This document shows positions 12,901-27,265 of a stretch of 64,000 bases of DNA, one piece after another. Made by a program: the position numbers and the translations under genes. The notes beneath the pieces were generated by a model that saw only the letters and a program-made list of their open reading frames with translations, searched no databases and was not told where the DNA came from. Source of the stretch: Amblyornis subalaris (Eukaryota; Chordata; Aves; Passeriformes; Ptilonorhynchidae). Each line of letters opens with the position of its first letter. The stretch's first letter is position 1. The DNA lies in NCBI GenBank assembly GCA_018881555.1, contig JACAXG010000112.1, positions 372,001 through 436,000 of the forward strand, written 5' to 3'.

Positions 12901-15900
12901 ATGTCTCTGGAGCTCTTCAGAGAGTGATGCCCTTGAAACCCTGCCAAAGGGATTCCCTGAAGGCCTTGTGTTAGACAAGCATAGTTTGTCCCAAATCTTT
13001 CAGAAAAACGGGTTTATTACTGTTGGATGTTTTTAAGAAGGTGATGACTCCTGCAGTGTATATTTGATTAGGATTTTAGACTGACAAAGCCTCTGAGAAT
13101 ATNCCATGTAGTTGTTTTGTCACTTCTATTAGTTGCATTCATATAGGTTTTTTCCCCTTGTCATTCTCAAGCACTTTCACTAACTGTTCTTCTCATTTAG
13201 AAAAGCTCTAGTGTATTCCACATTTGATGTCACAATCTAATCAAGGACCACTTTTTATTAGTTGAGTATAGGCAACATAGCAACGATGTTGCAAATGTAC
13301 CTGACAATCTGTAACTGTGGAAATACACCAATGCTGGTGTGATGGAAGTGACCGAGAGCAACCTCTAAGTCAGAATCAAATGAAATCAGGGGAGATGTTT
13401 GACTTGGGCCAAACAAGATCACCACTTTATAGCTGGATGCAGAACCCCACTGAAAGAAGTAAGAAGCACATATTATTCTTTCCATGCNATGCAGAATAAA
13501 AATTAAAAAAAAATAATAAAATGGTGAGGAGTTAAGGTGATTAGAGATTATGTGTCCATCTTTCTTTTCAAAATTCTTCCTAGGGTAACACTCAGAGGAA
13601 ATTCTGCAGCTACTCTGTCAAAGAGCTGGAGGAAAACATTAGAAAATGAGCACTCCAGGGTAAAACAATNTTGATTGTAAATGCTTTGCCTCAATTACTA
13701 TCAGTCCTTCAACCTCTACTTTTTGCAATCTTACTAAAGTATATTCTTGTCTATATTACGCACAGATATACATACTTTTTTTTATTAATTACTGTCTAGT
13801 TTTCCCTAAAGAAAATAAAATCTCAACCTCTCTGTTCCCCACCTAAAGCCACAAGAATAATTAACACNTTCAGAAAATTCCTATCAGAGTCTAACATAAC
13901 TTTCCATACCTTTTCTCTAGTACAGCCCATACTGGTTAGTCTATTCACGTGTGTACCGAGTAAATCCAAAAACTTACAAGATTAGTGAAGATTTATGACA
14001 TGGTAGAAATTATCTAATGTTCACAGGCTCTCACGGAATTTTGATCATGTGGAAATTTTATTCCAGATCCATAAAGACGTGAGCTAGCTTAAAAATCATG
14101 TGCAACAAATGTAACATTACATTAGATCAGAGCACTCAAAGTATCTGAGATAAAACATTTAGAAAATATGAATGTTTAAAATTTTACATTTTGAGATTTA
14201 GCAAGGAATGTTTTAGTGGAAACAATCTTCCAGTAATGGCAAAACAGCAATGTGGCAAGATACTAATGATGGTCCTTGTGCTTCGTAAACTTTTCATAAA
14301 TTTCACTTGAAGACATTCACTCTTTTAGCTGTAAAAAGAACACATTAAATTGTGAGTAAATATAAACACGCATGCCCACAACACTGAAATGTCTTAATAA
14401 TAGTTTGATTCACACCTTCTAACTAGCTTTTGAAAATACTGTTTTCTTTTTTGCTCCCAGCTTGATGGTTATTTCTGCAAAAGTAATATTTTTTAGAGCT
14501 TCTGAAATGGAAAATCAACACTGTAAGGTTGTGAAGAGTTCCCTGTTGCCCTGGTGATTTACCATTGCATGCACTTTCAGCATGTTTTTTTTTATATAGT
14601 GCTATATTAATACTTGTGTATGAGCTATAGTGGAAGAAAAATACTATTTGCAATGTGATTGAAACAAGCAGTGTATAACAAAGTGCCACATGGAGTGCTG
14701 GAGATGTAATGGTTGATGTTTATTTACAAAACGTGCTAACATTAAAGCTCATAATATTCTTTGAAACACAAAGTGGATGTAGAGGTCAATTGAACAGTCT
14801 GCCTTCTGTCTGTTGAGGTGAAAAAAGGGGTAAAGAAATCCTGCTTAGTTTTTCTTTATCCTGGTAATTTTGATAAATATGATCCACAAATAGTCTCGAC
14901 AGCTACGCAAGTGTATTATCAATTCACATGACCCAACATGATGTTATGTGTTTCCAAAATGCAAGGCAGCCAGTAAACCCACACTAATATTTAAAGATAT
15001 AAACTTTTACAGGTCATTACACAGCTATGTCAAATCTCGCACAGCGGGCATGAAACTTGCATGCCACTGTGGGGAAGCCTTCCCNGTATAGTTCCATTGC
15101 CACTCTCTCCGTGTGGGCTGTAGAAGAGAGAACGTACTGTTCTACGTGCAGTAAAGTCTTTCAGATTCCTTGTGCTAGAGGAGAGGGATTCTGTATGACA
15201 CTTGAGAGCTTCTTTCCTTGTTGCCATGTCAGTTTGTGTACTTTTCATGAAGCAGTTGGGAGATAAAATTTACATGAAAAGCCATGAGATCTGGGACCAG
15301 AATCCATATCTGTGTTTTAGGGAAAGGGTCTGCAGCTACTCCAGAGCATGTTCTCTTTCAAGTTTATGTTTCAACAGAATAACAAAAACCCAGATTCTTT
15401 TAGTAGTCATATCCATAGCTATATCAAGGTCTTGAACTAAGCTGAACTTTGTCCCTGAAGCTTTGAACTGAAGTCTCTGACTTTCACCCACTTTGCAAGT
15501 ATTTCTTACTGGCTACGTGTTATCAACTGTATTCTACTGCTGTTGTGCTTCAGCCTCAGGCAAAGTGTTCCTTCTAAACATTGTAAACAGGTTGAAATTG
15601 TTCTTATATTTCAAATTCTCTCCACATACTGCATAGGGAACATATGTATCTCTACTATNTTTTGTTTTCTAAAGATAGGCTGAGAACTAGACAATAATTT
15701 TAAGGTATTAAGTAAACAGATAACTAAGGCATGTATATATATATGAATGTGCTTACAATAAAAATCCTACTGTTTTTTTCTTGTTGATCTTTAAAAATAT
15801 GTGTTAAAGATCAAGCCAACACATTGTTGAATTGTTTTTATTGTTTGATGCACATTTTAGAGGTAAAAATTAATAAAATATTATTATAAATCTGTAACAA

Positions 15901-16995
15901 TGCTTCAATCTAGTATTTTTTCTTTATTATAACTTTCTAAAGACTTGAAGGAATGAAGGAATTTACTGCATTTTAGCTATAAATCTCAGAAATTTTTATT
16001 ACATGCTAAAACAACCAAAGTNTCTTGAAGAAATTTTTTTTTAAACTTTTTGTGTTTATCGAGTTATTAAGTTAGTAAAGTTCAGGGTTTATGAACTTGA
16101 AAATGAAAATTGATTTTCATAAGTTGGGCTGACCTTAAAATTTAAAGCATAGGGGCATGACAAAAAGAAGAAAACACTCAAACAATATAAATAATGTTGA
16201 TTTGCTTTTTCACAAAGNGACTTTCATAATCACATCTTGTATGTTGTGAATGACAGAAATTGTGCATAGGTGATGAATATGTTTAGCATAATTTGATAAA
16301 TTGTTAGAGCAGCTTAATTATGCGCTCTAAAAAAATTGCTATAGCAGTTAGAGTTAAGAAATCAATTCTGTACAAATATCAGTGAAAACAGTGAAATATT
16401 GCTTATGATCAAATAACATATACACAGGGGGAAAGAGCAATTGTTTTTTTGTGCATCTGTACTTATCCAAGAAACAATTCAGGGATGAAGATTATGAAAA
16501 TGTGGAATAACATAATGGGAACATTACTGTCTTTTTTCCTTATTCCTTCTTCTTCTTTTCTTTTTTTTTCTTTTTTCCTCTTCTTCTGTTAAGGGATATC
16601 CTTGCAAGAGAGCCCTACTACATTGGCAGGGTATATTGGCAAGAGTTTAGTAGTGCTGTCAGAAAGATTTACTTTGGCACGAAGTAGAGCAAAGACTTTC
16701 TGGGCTTACCCAGAATAAACTCCAATGTGACTTCTTTCTGCCTGAGAAGAGTAATTACACTCTTTTCCAAAATTTTTAGTAAGTAGTTTACATAATGATA
16801 TCAATATAAACATCCAAGTTGCTCCATCTCTTCCACAAGGTAAGCATGTGAGCCAGGTTCCTGTTGCCAGAAATCCCTTTTTCCAGGGATTTATTCTGTT
16901 CAGTAAATAGTGCATTGCTTTCTTTCATGTACAAGAATTTACACAATCTTTAAAAGTATAGGAGACTGTAACCTGCAATAGTGGAACTAGTATTT

Positions 16996-17019
16996 AAAAA
17001 AAAAAAAAAAAAAAAAAAA
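16996..17019. repeat. Poly-A run of 24
   Basis: Uninterrupted A homopolymer followed by GAAAAAGAG. No retroposed sequence was recognised upstream, so it is called a simple repeat. Confidence 0.9.
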
Positions 17020-17584
17020 GAAAAAGAGTGAGGAGAGAAATTTATATCTGATCCAGGATAGTAACACTAATTCACTAATTCGCTGTTATATCTATCCACT
17101 AGGTTCCACTAGAAATTGCATGAAATTCACTTTTCTGTATGAGTCACTCGACTTTAAAGAAACTCTGCTAAAATCATGCAATNAAAATCTCTAAAAATTT
17201 AAATGCTGTGCAGTCACTGCAGGATTATTTTACCTAGAACTAGCCATCTAAAATTGGACATTTCATACAAAGCAATTAACTTGACTCTAAAAATAGGTGC
17301 TTTGAAAAGAACCAAATATTTTATTTCAGATAGAAACAGAAAAATAAATTTTATTAGGTGTCTCTGTAGATGTATTTGACTACATGTGCATTATAAACAG
17401 GTAAGCTAAGTGGCATCTCCCACAGTCGTAGCCTTCAACTGTCATTCCAAACCTGAATGAAGCATGCAGCGACTCCCTTCTAGCCTCCATGAAAAATTTC
17501 CTTTCTGTAGAAATGTGAAGCACTAGAGAGATATTCTTGAGCCTTGTTGAGACACAGAAGGTGCAGCAGAGAAGCAGTTGTCAT

Positions 17585-17660
17585 TTTTTACCTTCCTTTC
17601 TTTGCTTTTTTACCTTTCTTACCTTTGTCTTTTTTACCTTTCTTGCTTTGCTGTTTGAAT
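17585..17660. repeat. Imperfect pyrimidine-rich tandem tract
   Basis: Repeats of TTTACCTTTCTT and close variants (TTTGCTTTTTTACC, TTTGTCTTTTTTACC) follow each other with irregular spacing. Two overlapping short open frames cover it and are low-complexity, so they are not genes. Confidence 0.7.
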
Positions 17661-20600
17661 TTAAACAGCCTCTTTTGGCTTTATGCTTTACTTTTAGCCA
17701 ACACATGCTTGATGAGTTTGTTAANGCAGAATTTTTCATTTACATTTTAGACACTTTATGCTGAGGAAGTCTGAATCGAAGCTGTTCATCCCACATGTTC
17801 TTTGTAACCAATGGAGAGAAAGAGGAATGGTAAGTTGCTCGTTTTAGCTTAGCTGGTCCTAGCTCTGGATGCAGTAAATCACACTCCAGTGTGCCTGGTT
17901 TTCCTTTATTGACAACAGANTGTACAGAGAGGGACTAAAACATACATAATTTTCTGCATGTAGACAGGTTAATACAGCCTTCTGTATCCTCTGTGTGGAT
18001 GCAGCCTATCCCCAGGTGGGAATAGATACAGTAAAAAACATGGGAAAAGCAAATGTTGTTTTGATTCATTGAGATTAAAACCATGACATGGCATGGGAAC
18101 AGTTTTAATTTCTAGATCCTTGTTTACCCAATAACAGTGTACAAAGAATTGCATTCTTGTAATAATAAGTAGATTTTTTTTNTTGATTTTGATAATGCTT
18201 AGAGTATCTGGAAGNCCAGTATCTACAGCTTTGTGTAAATACAAGCTGAAAAAGTTTGGTCAAAATGTTTTGAAATTTACCTATGAATAATTCAAATCTG
18301 TCATTATGTGTAGGTTTTATACGAGATTTAGTAATCAAAGATCACAGAGCAGTATTCCTGTATTCCGTTTAAGAAAAAGGTTAAAAAAGAATAATACCCA
18401 ACATTTTGAATATTTTCTTCTTGCTTAATGCATATATATAAGTCTTCTGAGGACAGATTGGTAACTGAAAGGTGGAAAGGTGGAGTGAAAAGCAAGTAGT
18501 TCTACATTGGAAATGCATGTATATGTTCTCATCACTAGTTCANACAATTCAGTGGTATTGGCACTAAAGATTTCAAGATGCGTAGGAAAGGCAAAACTCG
18601 GCTGAAATACACAGCTGACATTTCTCTCAGATGTTCTGTATTCTGTGTTAGTGAAGTTATAAATGCAAAGGCATTAGTTAAATTATTTTGTGAGTGAACA
18701 TAATATCTCCAAGGTGGTTGNTTTTTTTTTGCAGGTTGCTATGCAATAGAGAAATACTAAAAGAAACATCTGTAGTCAAACAAACAAAAGCATAGTGGAG
18801 CTTAACAAAATCATATAGAGATAGAAAAAGAAAGAAAGCTCCAAAATAGGTATTTTGTTATACGCTACTGTAAGAGTGACATACTGCTAGAAATCTTGTA
18901 AAAGACTTTGTAAAATTTCTTAGTTTATTTTTCTATTAAAAAAAGAAATGGAACACAACTATAGTAGTTGCATGTAAAACTGGTTTAGTCTAAGACATAT
19001 AGGAATAAAACTCCAGCAAGACACACTAATGATACTTATCTAGCCTGTTACAGGTATGCATCATGNTATGTAAAAGTATGTTTTTCTCTTTTTTCATTGG
19101 TTTTGCATGAATNATTGTAGAATAGGACATTTGTATTTATGAACTTTACTAGTATTGTTTGTTTAAAAAAAAAACAGTACAAACCAGTGTTTGTAGAAGA
19201 CAATCATAGGGTTGTATGCTTGGAGCATCAGTGCTTAGAGACTAAAAGGAAGAGGAGAAGGAGCAGTAACATTTTTTTTTAACTTTTCAGAAACTCGCTG
19301 GCAAAAGTGATCAGATACTGTAGGACAAGCTAGAAATGGCAGACTTTCTCAGGATGAAGTGATCAAGAGGATTATACTATTTCTAGAGGTAACATAAAAT
19401 CTGGAGAGAGAGCACTCTCTGTTCTCCAAAACAAACAGTATGGTCCCTTTAAAATAACTTGGCAGTTACAAACTCTTTTCATTAAATCCATTTTTGCTGA
19501 CACTAAAAGTACTTCCAAAGCAGTTAACAATTGCTAGAAAATAAAGTCAACCTGGAAAGGTAGGTGAAAGCTGTCACCTGCAGTACAGAACAGTGCAGCA
19601 GTTACAACGTAAGGGGGAACTCTGAGGTCAGAGTAAAATGCCAATCCTTTCACTGTGTAATTGGTAAGACCTGGAGTACATTACTTAGAAATGGGTTTAG
19701 CAGTTATACTAATGTAAGCAGAACATATAGTCCTGAAAAAATGTTAGATTACAGCTACAAAGATTACAAGAGGCTTATGATTTCAAAGTATACAATCAAT
19801 TTTAACTTCCGCCCGCTCCACACCAGTTCTTTTTCTTTATGTTTAACCTGGGATCTTCATTCATAAAAGAAGAGCTCATCTAAGCTCCACAGACAAGGCA
19901 AGAAAAACAGAAAACATTCAGACCATAGAAGACCTTGCTTGTACAAATCAATCTCTCCTGCATCTCCTTATGTCATCAAAAAGACCTTTTGTCAGGACTG
20001 CACTTCTGGTTTAACTCAGGAAAGCTGATGAAAAAATCAGACAGTTGAAAGAATAAAGGGAAAAAAGAACAGCAGAAAGTATTGAAAATCATTTTGAATG
20101 CTCACTTCATAAACAAAGCTACAAATGTTCTTCTCTGATCGATGACTTCAGGGGCTTCTAGTACAAAGAGGAACAAATTCAGATCACTTGTTATGCTTGT
20201 AGAACAGTGCCAGAATCCCAGTATAGGCTGGTAGAAGAGGGAGATTGATTGACCTTTAAAGCAGCAAGACACAGGGAAAAAAAAATGTTCTGTATTTGCC
20301 GTCCTTGACATATTCCAAATTCCCAATGTTCTGATTAGGTGAACTCTTGCTAAGATGAGAATGCATCNAGTCATGACAATTCTCACTATTGCTAAAGTAG
20401 TCCATATCTCAATAAGTGACAAAAAAAACAGGCTGCTATGGTTTGTGAAAAAAGTTGAGGGCATGATATATAACTTTAAAGACACCTCCCTTGTCTTCAC
20501 ATATATATACNTACATATATACTGTGCTATTTGATACTGTCTTATGTCACTGTACATTGCTCCTCATTTATTACTGTCAGAAAGCATTATTTCATTATGC

Positions 20601-22944
20601 AAAGAGATTTAAAAAAAAAAAAAAGAAAAGAAAGTTCTCTGCAAACTTTCCTTGAAGAAGTGGTAGTAAGATAGAGNTTTTGGACAAAGAAGAAAAAAAA
20701 GTGCTGCAACCACTCTTGCTCAGAGACTCCTGCTTTTTGAAGTAAAGAAGATCAAGTATTCCTCTGTGGTATTCCAAGGAAATTTTCTTCTAGTACTTGC
20801 TTCTTGAGAAACAAGGTCAGTCTTTCCATATCTCTTTCTAAATGAAAGAGATCTTTTGCTCATCTACCCAACACTATAGAGCTTCTGAGACCACTGCATT
20901 ATTGATAAAGAGGCTGCAGACCTGCACCACAGCTTTGCCCTATTCTTCAGAATGATTTCAAGGCAATCTGTCCTTTGAGTCTAACTGTTCTTTCAGTTCA
21001 ACCACTTCTTTCTATAAATCCTCAGAAATCTCAAGATTGCTTTCTATTACATGGGCAAAAAGATAATAAAAAAAGAAAACCAACCAACCAAAAAAACCCC
21101 AAACCAACAAACAAACCAAAAATCTTACACAGGGAGAGATAAACAAGTGTCTTCTCCAGATAAATATCTCAGAAATATGATCAATCTCTCAAGNAGAAAG
21201 TATAAATTCCTGCATAAACCTGGCTTTTGGAAAGTACGCATAGTATTATTCTAAGCTACTGATAAAATGACACATCTTTAAGGCTCTCTGAAAAATAAAA
21301 CCCCCAAAACTTCTCATAGCTCAATTTTTTCTCTTTAGCACCAAGTTGTTTTAGGCACAGTTGATTTTTTTTTGCATGTGACCAGGTACACCAGTAACTA
21401 CTGGAGTACCACCCGTGAGAGAAAGGACAAGGTTTATACAGCAATTTTCTCAGATAATGACCTATGGGTTGTGAATTGACTTTCAAAGCAATGACCACTC
21501 ATCCTCACCACTTTCCAAGACTGTTTTAAAGTTTTCAACGTTTTCATTAATTTTTAAAATCAAATCAACATGCATTGCAAGTTGCCTGGCAGAAGGACGC
21601 AGTCTTTTGAATTAAGCAAAGTGTCTANGTGCCACAATGATAAAATCCTTGTAAATATCTACAGTAAACATATGAATGGAAAAAAAAAACAAAATTAAGA
21701 TATTTTCATGGAAGTGATTTCTTATTTCAGACACAAGCCTCTCTCCAAGGAGAGTTTGTACTTATTTTCACTGAATAACAGCAGTCAATATTTCACAGTA
21801 AGGCTAAATGTCTCTCTTTAGGTGGATGTTTTAAGGGCTTCAACCCCAAAAAATATACCACTTCTTGGGAAGCCACTCACTGGCATTTTTGAGTGGTTGC
21901 ATGTCTGAACAAAATATGTGATTAGAAATGACCTTGTATTTTTTGCTCCATCATTAGGATATTCCTGCTATGACTACATGGATTTTATTTTTTTTTTTAT
22001 TTCAGTCTTTATATTCCCATAGACTTCCCTCTAATTTTAATGTATTCCTGCTTCTGCAGAAATCACAGAAGAACACTAACCTGCCAGTAAAGCAACGAAT
22101 TTACTTTTTTTTTTTCACAAAAGAACTGAAAAATGAAAGNAATTTTGACAGTACTCTATGATGTGCTTGCATCATGAAAAGAATATATAAACAAACAACT
22201 CCCACACACTAGTATGATGATGACTCAAATCATGCAGATGAAAGTTTGCATGTTAAAATAAACTACTTTAAATAAAAATTATATAATTTATCTGTTAACC
22301 TGAAATTATAAATTTACAAATACCTGTCCGTACACAAAACACCCAATAGAGAAGTGTTAAAACAGTTAGTGAAATGAGATACAGGAAAGCAAGAAATTGA
22401 TTCTTAATGCATTTGTTAACTTGTTCAACTCACCTTTCACATGTCGAGGTGGTTTGAATTCCTATCTGGGCACTGTTGCCTGTGCTTTCTTGAGCACCTT
22501 CTCAGACAGCAACTTATTAACAGTTATGATAAACACCCTAGGAAGATTGACAGAAAATGTACAAACACTACCACTGAGAAAAAAATATTTTGATACATCT
22601 ACTAAAAAGCCCTATTCTCTGCCTCCATCTACTGGAGAATTCTTGACAACTGACAGACTCCAAAGGTTTTTCTAATTCTTCATCAATGCATCTATTTTCA
22701 AGGAAAGCTAAACTTCAGCCCAGGAAAAAAAAAAAAGACTTTGGGCTATCTCCCCTGAAAATAACAATTTAAGCATAATCTCATTAGCTCAANCATCTCT
22801 GCTTAGATATAACCATTCTTATAAACATCTAAAGTTGTAGAAAATAGAATTTAGTGACCTAAATTAATTAGTAATTTTTTTTAAACAATGCAAACAAATA
22901 AAAACCAAAACAAACAAAAAAAANCCACCCCATAGCAACACCTC

Positions 22945-22988
22945 TTAGGCAATAGAGGTGCCTTCTCTATTGCCTTAGGCAATAGAGG
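22945..22988. repeat. Quasi-palindrome plus direct repeat
   Basis: TTAGGCAATAGAGG occurs at 22945-22958 and again at 22975-22988. Between them CTCTATTGCCT (22965-22975) is the reverse complement of AGGCAATAGAG, so an 11-bp stem with a 7-base loop can form. The pattern fits a template-switch mutation. Confidence 0.85.
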
Positions 22989-25354
22989 ATACCTTCATCT
23001 GAATTGGTGAAGTTCCCTGTATCCAAGACTTCCATAAATGTGAGGGTCTATCTATACTAGTAGCAAATCTAATTCAATAAAAATTACAGCAAAACAACTA
23101 GTGCTGAGGACCTGGCATGGTTTACATTTTTACTTAAAAGAACAATTTGAAAGAAATAGGAGTAATGAAATATATATCTATGAAATTATATAGGAAATAC
23201 AATCATGTTACTCAGGTCACATTCCAATTACTCAGAGGCTACTTAATTCACAGAACCTTATGGAACTGTCAACATGTAGAAAAATTATGTGCTAATTAAA
23301 GAGTTGATGGAAGAATCTAGGAAAAATTGTCATGTACAAGTATCAAAATAATCTGAAAATAAAAACATTATTTTCAAAGTCCTTTTTTAAATTCAGGTTG
23401 CACTTACCAGCTGTAGGTTACTCCACTGCATACCCTAGAGGCCTGAGACTCCAAATTTCCAGACCAGGCACGTAATCTTAGCACTGGGAACTACTGACTG
23501 ACCTAATTTCCAAAATCTGGTTTTGTAAAGGAAGGTGAGAGATTTGGTATGCTCTGAAGTTTCTCTCAGATATTAATTTAGGATATTGCCAGAATATCCA
23601 CTAGGAGCTTAGCAGTCACCCAAGCTCTGGAAATGGAGCTATAATTTATCACTTCTTCCATTACAAAAACTGGATTTAGTCCCTGATGTTATGGCTAGTC
23701 ACATTTTAGAAGCACTTAAGAATGTGGAGTATGTTAGTCCTAGTATTTATCACCCACTTTTTTTCCCCTATTCTTTGCAGAAAAACAGGGTTTCACAAGA
23801 CCTATTTGAGTATAGGAACATCATTCCTCCAGAGGAAATGTCAGAGATGTCAAATGCACCTTCAACAGGCAACCACAATTCACTCCTATCCTGTTGTCTG
23901 TAGATGCTCTTTTCTTATATTAGCAAGTACTGAAATTCCTTCACAAATCACTGTGGTTATCTGTTGACTCATACTTCTCTAAACCTACAGACCCTGCCAT
24001 CAAGCGTGCAAAGGCAGAGTGAAGAATACATCATCAAACTACATAAAAAGCAAGAACAATGGAGGCTATCCTGTTCTCCGCCTCTCCTTCCAAACCCTCA
24101 GCTTTAACTTGAACCTGAAAGCTATTCAGGAGAAAACATAAATCTTTTCCTCCTTGATAGGCTAAAAAGTATTTTGTGTGATTCATGACTTTTTGGGTGA
24201 CAAGACACTTTTGAGGTGTTTCTGAAGAGCTGATTAATATAATTGGAGATTTCCCTCTTGGTATAAGTTGCTGAGAAATTTTAAACTAGATTTATGTTGC
24301 TGTTTGAAGGCAGTGTGTGAGCTTACTTCCCCTCTCCTTCTTTATTGGTCTACTTAAAAGGAAATGCTGAGAAAGCAAGGCCATNATTCAGCAATTCACA
24401 AGTCATGGCATACAAATACACTGTGTTGTGTCTTACCAATTGCACTAACTAAATTGAGACTTAGGAGTTCAATAGGAGGGATCCAATATCATCAACCTTA
24501 TGAAGCATTTATATGAGTCTGAAAATATCTGGTTCTTACATCAGATGTCATTGTGTGTTTATTCTCTTAGGTGAAAAAAATAACCAAGCAAACAAAACTC
24601 CAACGAACTAACCAACCAACCAAAACAAAACAAAAAAATCCCCCACACCAACCAGCCAAACAACCAAAAAAAGTCATAGCAAAAAAAATAGCACAACCTT
24701 AATCCATCTGCGGAAAAGGTGAAAGCTAAAAGCCATTTTTATAATCATGCCATTTAAAGAATTACATGTGAATTAATTAAATTACATGTAAATATTCCTG
24801 TATGGCTGTTTAGGGATATGAGGGCATTAGAGACCGGAAAGAAGTATTTCTGCTAACACACAAGGACTGAGAATCTATAATTTAGATTTCATTTAAACAA
24901 AAAAGTTCTTCCAAGAGCCTTCTATGCTGTAGTAAGGTTATTTAATGATTTGGTTTACCAATTCAGAAGAATAATAATGAGTCTTGTTTTCTTACTGTCC
25001 CTCGTTCCCTTTTTAATTGTCACCATAATTTAACAAGATGTTATGCTGTCAGAATTTAATTAAGCCTCTCAACAATGCCATCTGGTGGAGTTAAAACTAA
25101 ATTATTTAGAGCTCATACCTTACTCTTCATCTTAGCTTGTACCTTACACTGTACACAAATGTAGGCAGTATGGGGAACAAGCAGGAGGAAGTAGAGATAT
25201 GTGTGCAGTTACAGGGCTTTGATCTCATTGCAATTACGGAGATGAAGTGGGATAACTTACCTGACTGGAATGTTTAGATGTCTGTTGGTTGAAGTGGTGG
25301 TCATAGTCTTGATTTATTAGGGGTGGGAGAAGCCCATGAAACACCAGGTTTGTT

Positions 25355-25965
25355 GTGTTAATATACATTCAGGTTCAGGTGAGAAAGCCCAGGTACCTCC
25401 TCTGGGTGTGGGGGGGAGTTTTATACTGTCTGTTGCAACACTGTGGATCATGCACAGTCCTCTGATGAAAGGCCCCAGAAATGAGTCAGGGGCACTCTGG
25501 GCGTCTTCGATGGCTTATGACACCTTAACACATGACAGCTGCCTCTCACACCAGAGTAGTTGAGCCAGTTATGCCCCATCAGAAGNGATGAACACCCTCA
25601 GGCCTACATGTGAATGCCCCAATGCCTCCCCCAAGGGGAAGGAGTTTTACAGCTGAGCCAGTTGTGTAAGGGAGGACATCGGCATGAAAAAAAGCATTAT
25701 CCCATCTTGAAGGATCTGCTTCTTATCGACCTCTTCCCTTATCTGGCTCAAAACCCAGCTTGTTGCTAAACACAGGTCAGTTTGTTTTGGTCATCCCCCA
25801 GTGGTGGGTGCTCACCCCTGGGCTCTTCTTATGCAGATAAGAGGTTTTGCTGCCACACACCCAAACCCCTCCTTCTCCTCTCTGGTTGGGGACTACAAAC
25901 CCAGCCTCAAGAAAGCACCTGCTGCTTTTGCAAGTGGCTGATTGTTTGAGTCAGTAACCCTTAAC
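25355..25965. mobile_element. LTR-like interspersed repeat, copy 2 (orientation not set)
   Basis: Matches copy 1 at 8938-9445 in the same orientation, with shared AGCCCAGGTACCTCC- and CAACACTGTGGATC-type pieces and a later ACACACCCAAACCCCTCC segment. It ends where the CR1 at 25970 begins. Divergence between the two copies is considerable, so both are old. Ends and family are unresolved. Confidence 0.55.
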
Positions 25966-25969
25966 ACTC

Positions 25970-27265
25970 CAGTCTCTTACAAGGTGATGGAACACCTCAT
26001 TTTGGAGGCCATCTCTATCCTTATGGTTGACAAGAAGTAGATAAGGATTGGTCAGCATGCATTCACTAAAGGTAAACCATGCTTGACCAACCCAACTGCC
26101 TTCTACAATGAAACAACCACCTGGACGGATGAGAGGAGAGCAGCGGATATTGTCTATCTCAGTTTCAACAAGGTTTTCAACACTGACTCTTGCAACATCC
26201 TCAGAAGCAAACTCAGGGACTGTGGATTGGATGAGTTGACAGTGAGGTTGATNAAGAACTGGCTGAACAGCAGAACCCAGAGGGTCATAATCAGTGGCAC
26301 AGTGTCTAATTGGAAGCCTGTCACTAGTGATGAACCCTAAGGTTCTACACTGGGCCCAGTGTTATTTAACTTATTCATCAATGAATTGGGTTAAGAGCAA
26401 TGACAAGCTGATGACACAAAGCTGGGAGGAGTGGCCAATACCCCAGAGAGCTGTGCAGCCCTTCAGAAGGTCCTTGACAGGTTGGAGAAATGGACAGAGA
26501 AGAGCTGTCTGAAATTCCACGAAAGCAAATGCAGGGTCCTGCACCTGGGGAAGAAGAATCTCTTGTACCAGTACAGGCTGGGGGCTGATCTGCTGGAAAG
26601 CAACTCTGTGGANAAGAACCTGGGGGTCCTGGTGGATAACAGGCTGTCCATGAGCCAGCAGTGTGTCCTTACGGCCAAGAAGGCAAATGGTGTGCTGGGG
26701 TGCTTTAGGAAGAGCTTTAGCAGCAGGATAAGGGAGGTGATCCTGCCCCTCTACTCAGCCCTACTGAAGCTTTGTCCAGTTCTAGGTTCTTCAGTACAAG
26801 AGAGACATGGAGCTCCTGGAGTGGGTCCAGCAGAGGGTGACAAAGATGAATAAGGGACTGGAGCATCTCTCTTATGAGGAAAGGGTGAGGGAGCTGGGCC
26901 TGTTCAGACTCGAGAAGACTGAGAGGAGACCTCATCAATGTCGGTCAGTATCTGAAGGGAGGGTGTCTAGAGTATACAGCCAGGCTCTTCTTGGTGGTGC
27001 TGACCAATAGGACAAGAGGCAGCAGGCAGAAACTTGGAGCACAAGAAGCTCCACCTGAATATGAGGAAGAACTTCTTTACTGAGTGGGTGGCTGTTGTCC
27101 AGAGAGGTTGTGGAGTCTCTCTCACTGGAGGTATTCAAGAGCTGGCTGGACACATTTGTGTGCAATGTGTTCTAGGATGATTCCACTTGAGCAGGGAGGT
27201 TGGACCAATGAACCACTGTGGTCCCATCTGACCCATCCTGTGATTCTGAGATTCTGTGATACTCC
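25970..27265 (+). mobile_element. CR1 LINE, 5'-truncated, with 3' end; ORF2 broken
   Basis: Pieces of the CR1 reverse transcriptase follow in order. They are ILRSKLRDCGLDELTVRL and NWLNSRTQRVIISGTVSNW (26190-26316), then STLGPVLFNLFINELG (26344-26391). The catalytic-site piece ADDTKLGG (26407-26430) is in the same frame, but two stops lie between. A longer frame (26431-26853) holds LGVLVDNRLSMSQQC and KKANGVLGCFRKSFSSR. The 3' region ends in CCTGTGATTCTGAGATTCTGTG (27236-27259), the CR1 tail. At least one frameshift and several stops make it inactive. Confidence 0.93.

Larger units (their letters stand above)
12901..25340. other. Long AT-rich desert without genes
   Basis: No supported gene, no CR1 or LTR that I could recognise. 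It holds low-complexity tracts (C/T-rich 16548-16585; a 24-base A run at 16996-17019; TTTACCTTTCTT-type tract 17585-17660; CAAAC/AACC-rich 21070-21125 and 24585-24675). It also holds a small hairpin/direct-repeat cluster at 22945-22988. The longest open frame (151 codons on minus, 20102-20557) has no domain features and contains ambiguous codons, so I treat it as chance. Confidence 0.65.

Noticed and set aside
20102..20557. 151-codon minus-strand open frame
   Set aside because: It is the longest frame outside SLITRK6, but has two ambiguous codons, low-complexity hydrophobic stretches, no domain and no splice or promoter context. Chance in AT-rich DNA is enough.
26083..26853. Reverse-transcriptase frames as a functional gene
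   Set aside because: They belong to one CR1 copy with in-frame stops and a frame shift, and cannot encode a working enzyme.
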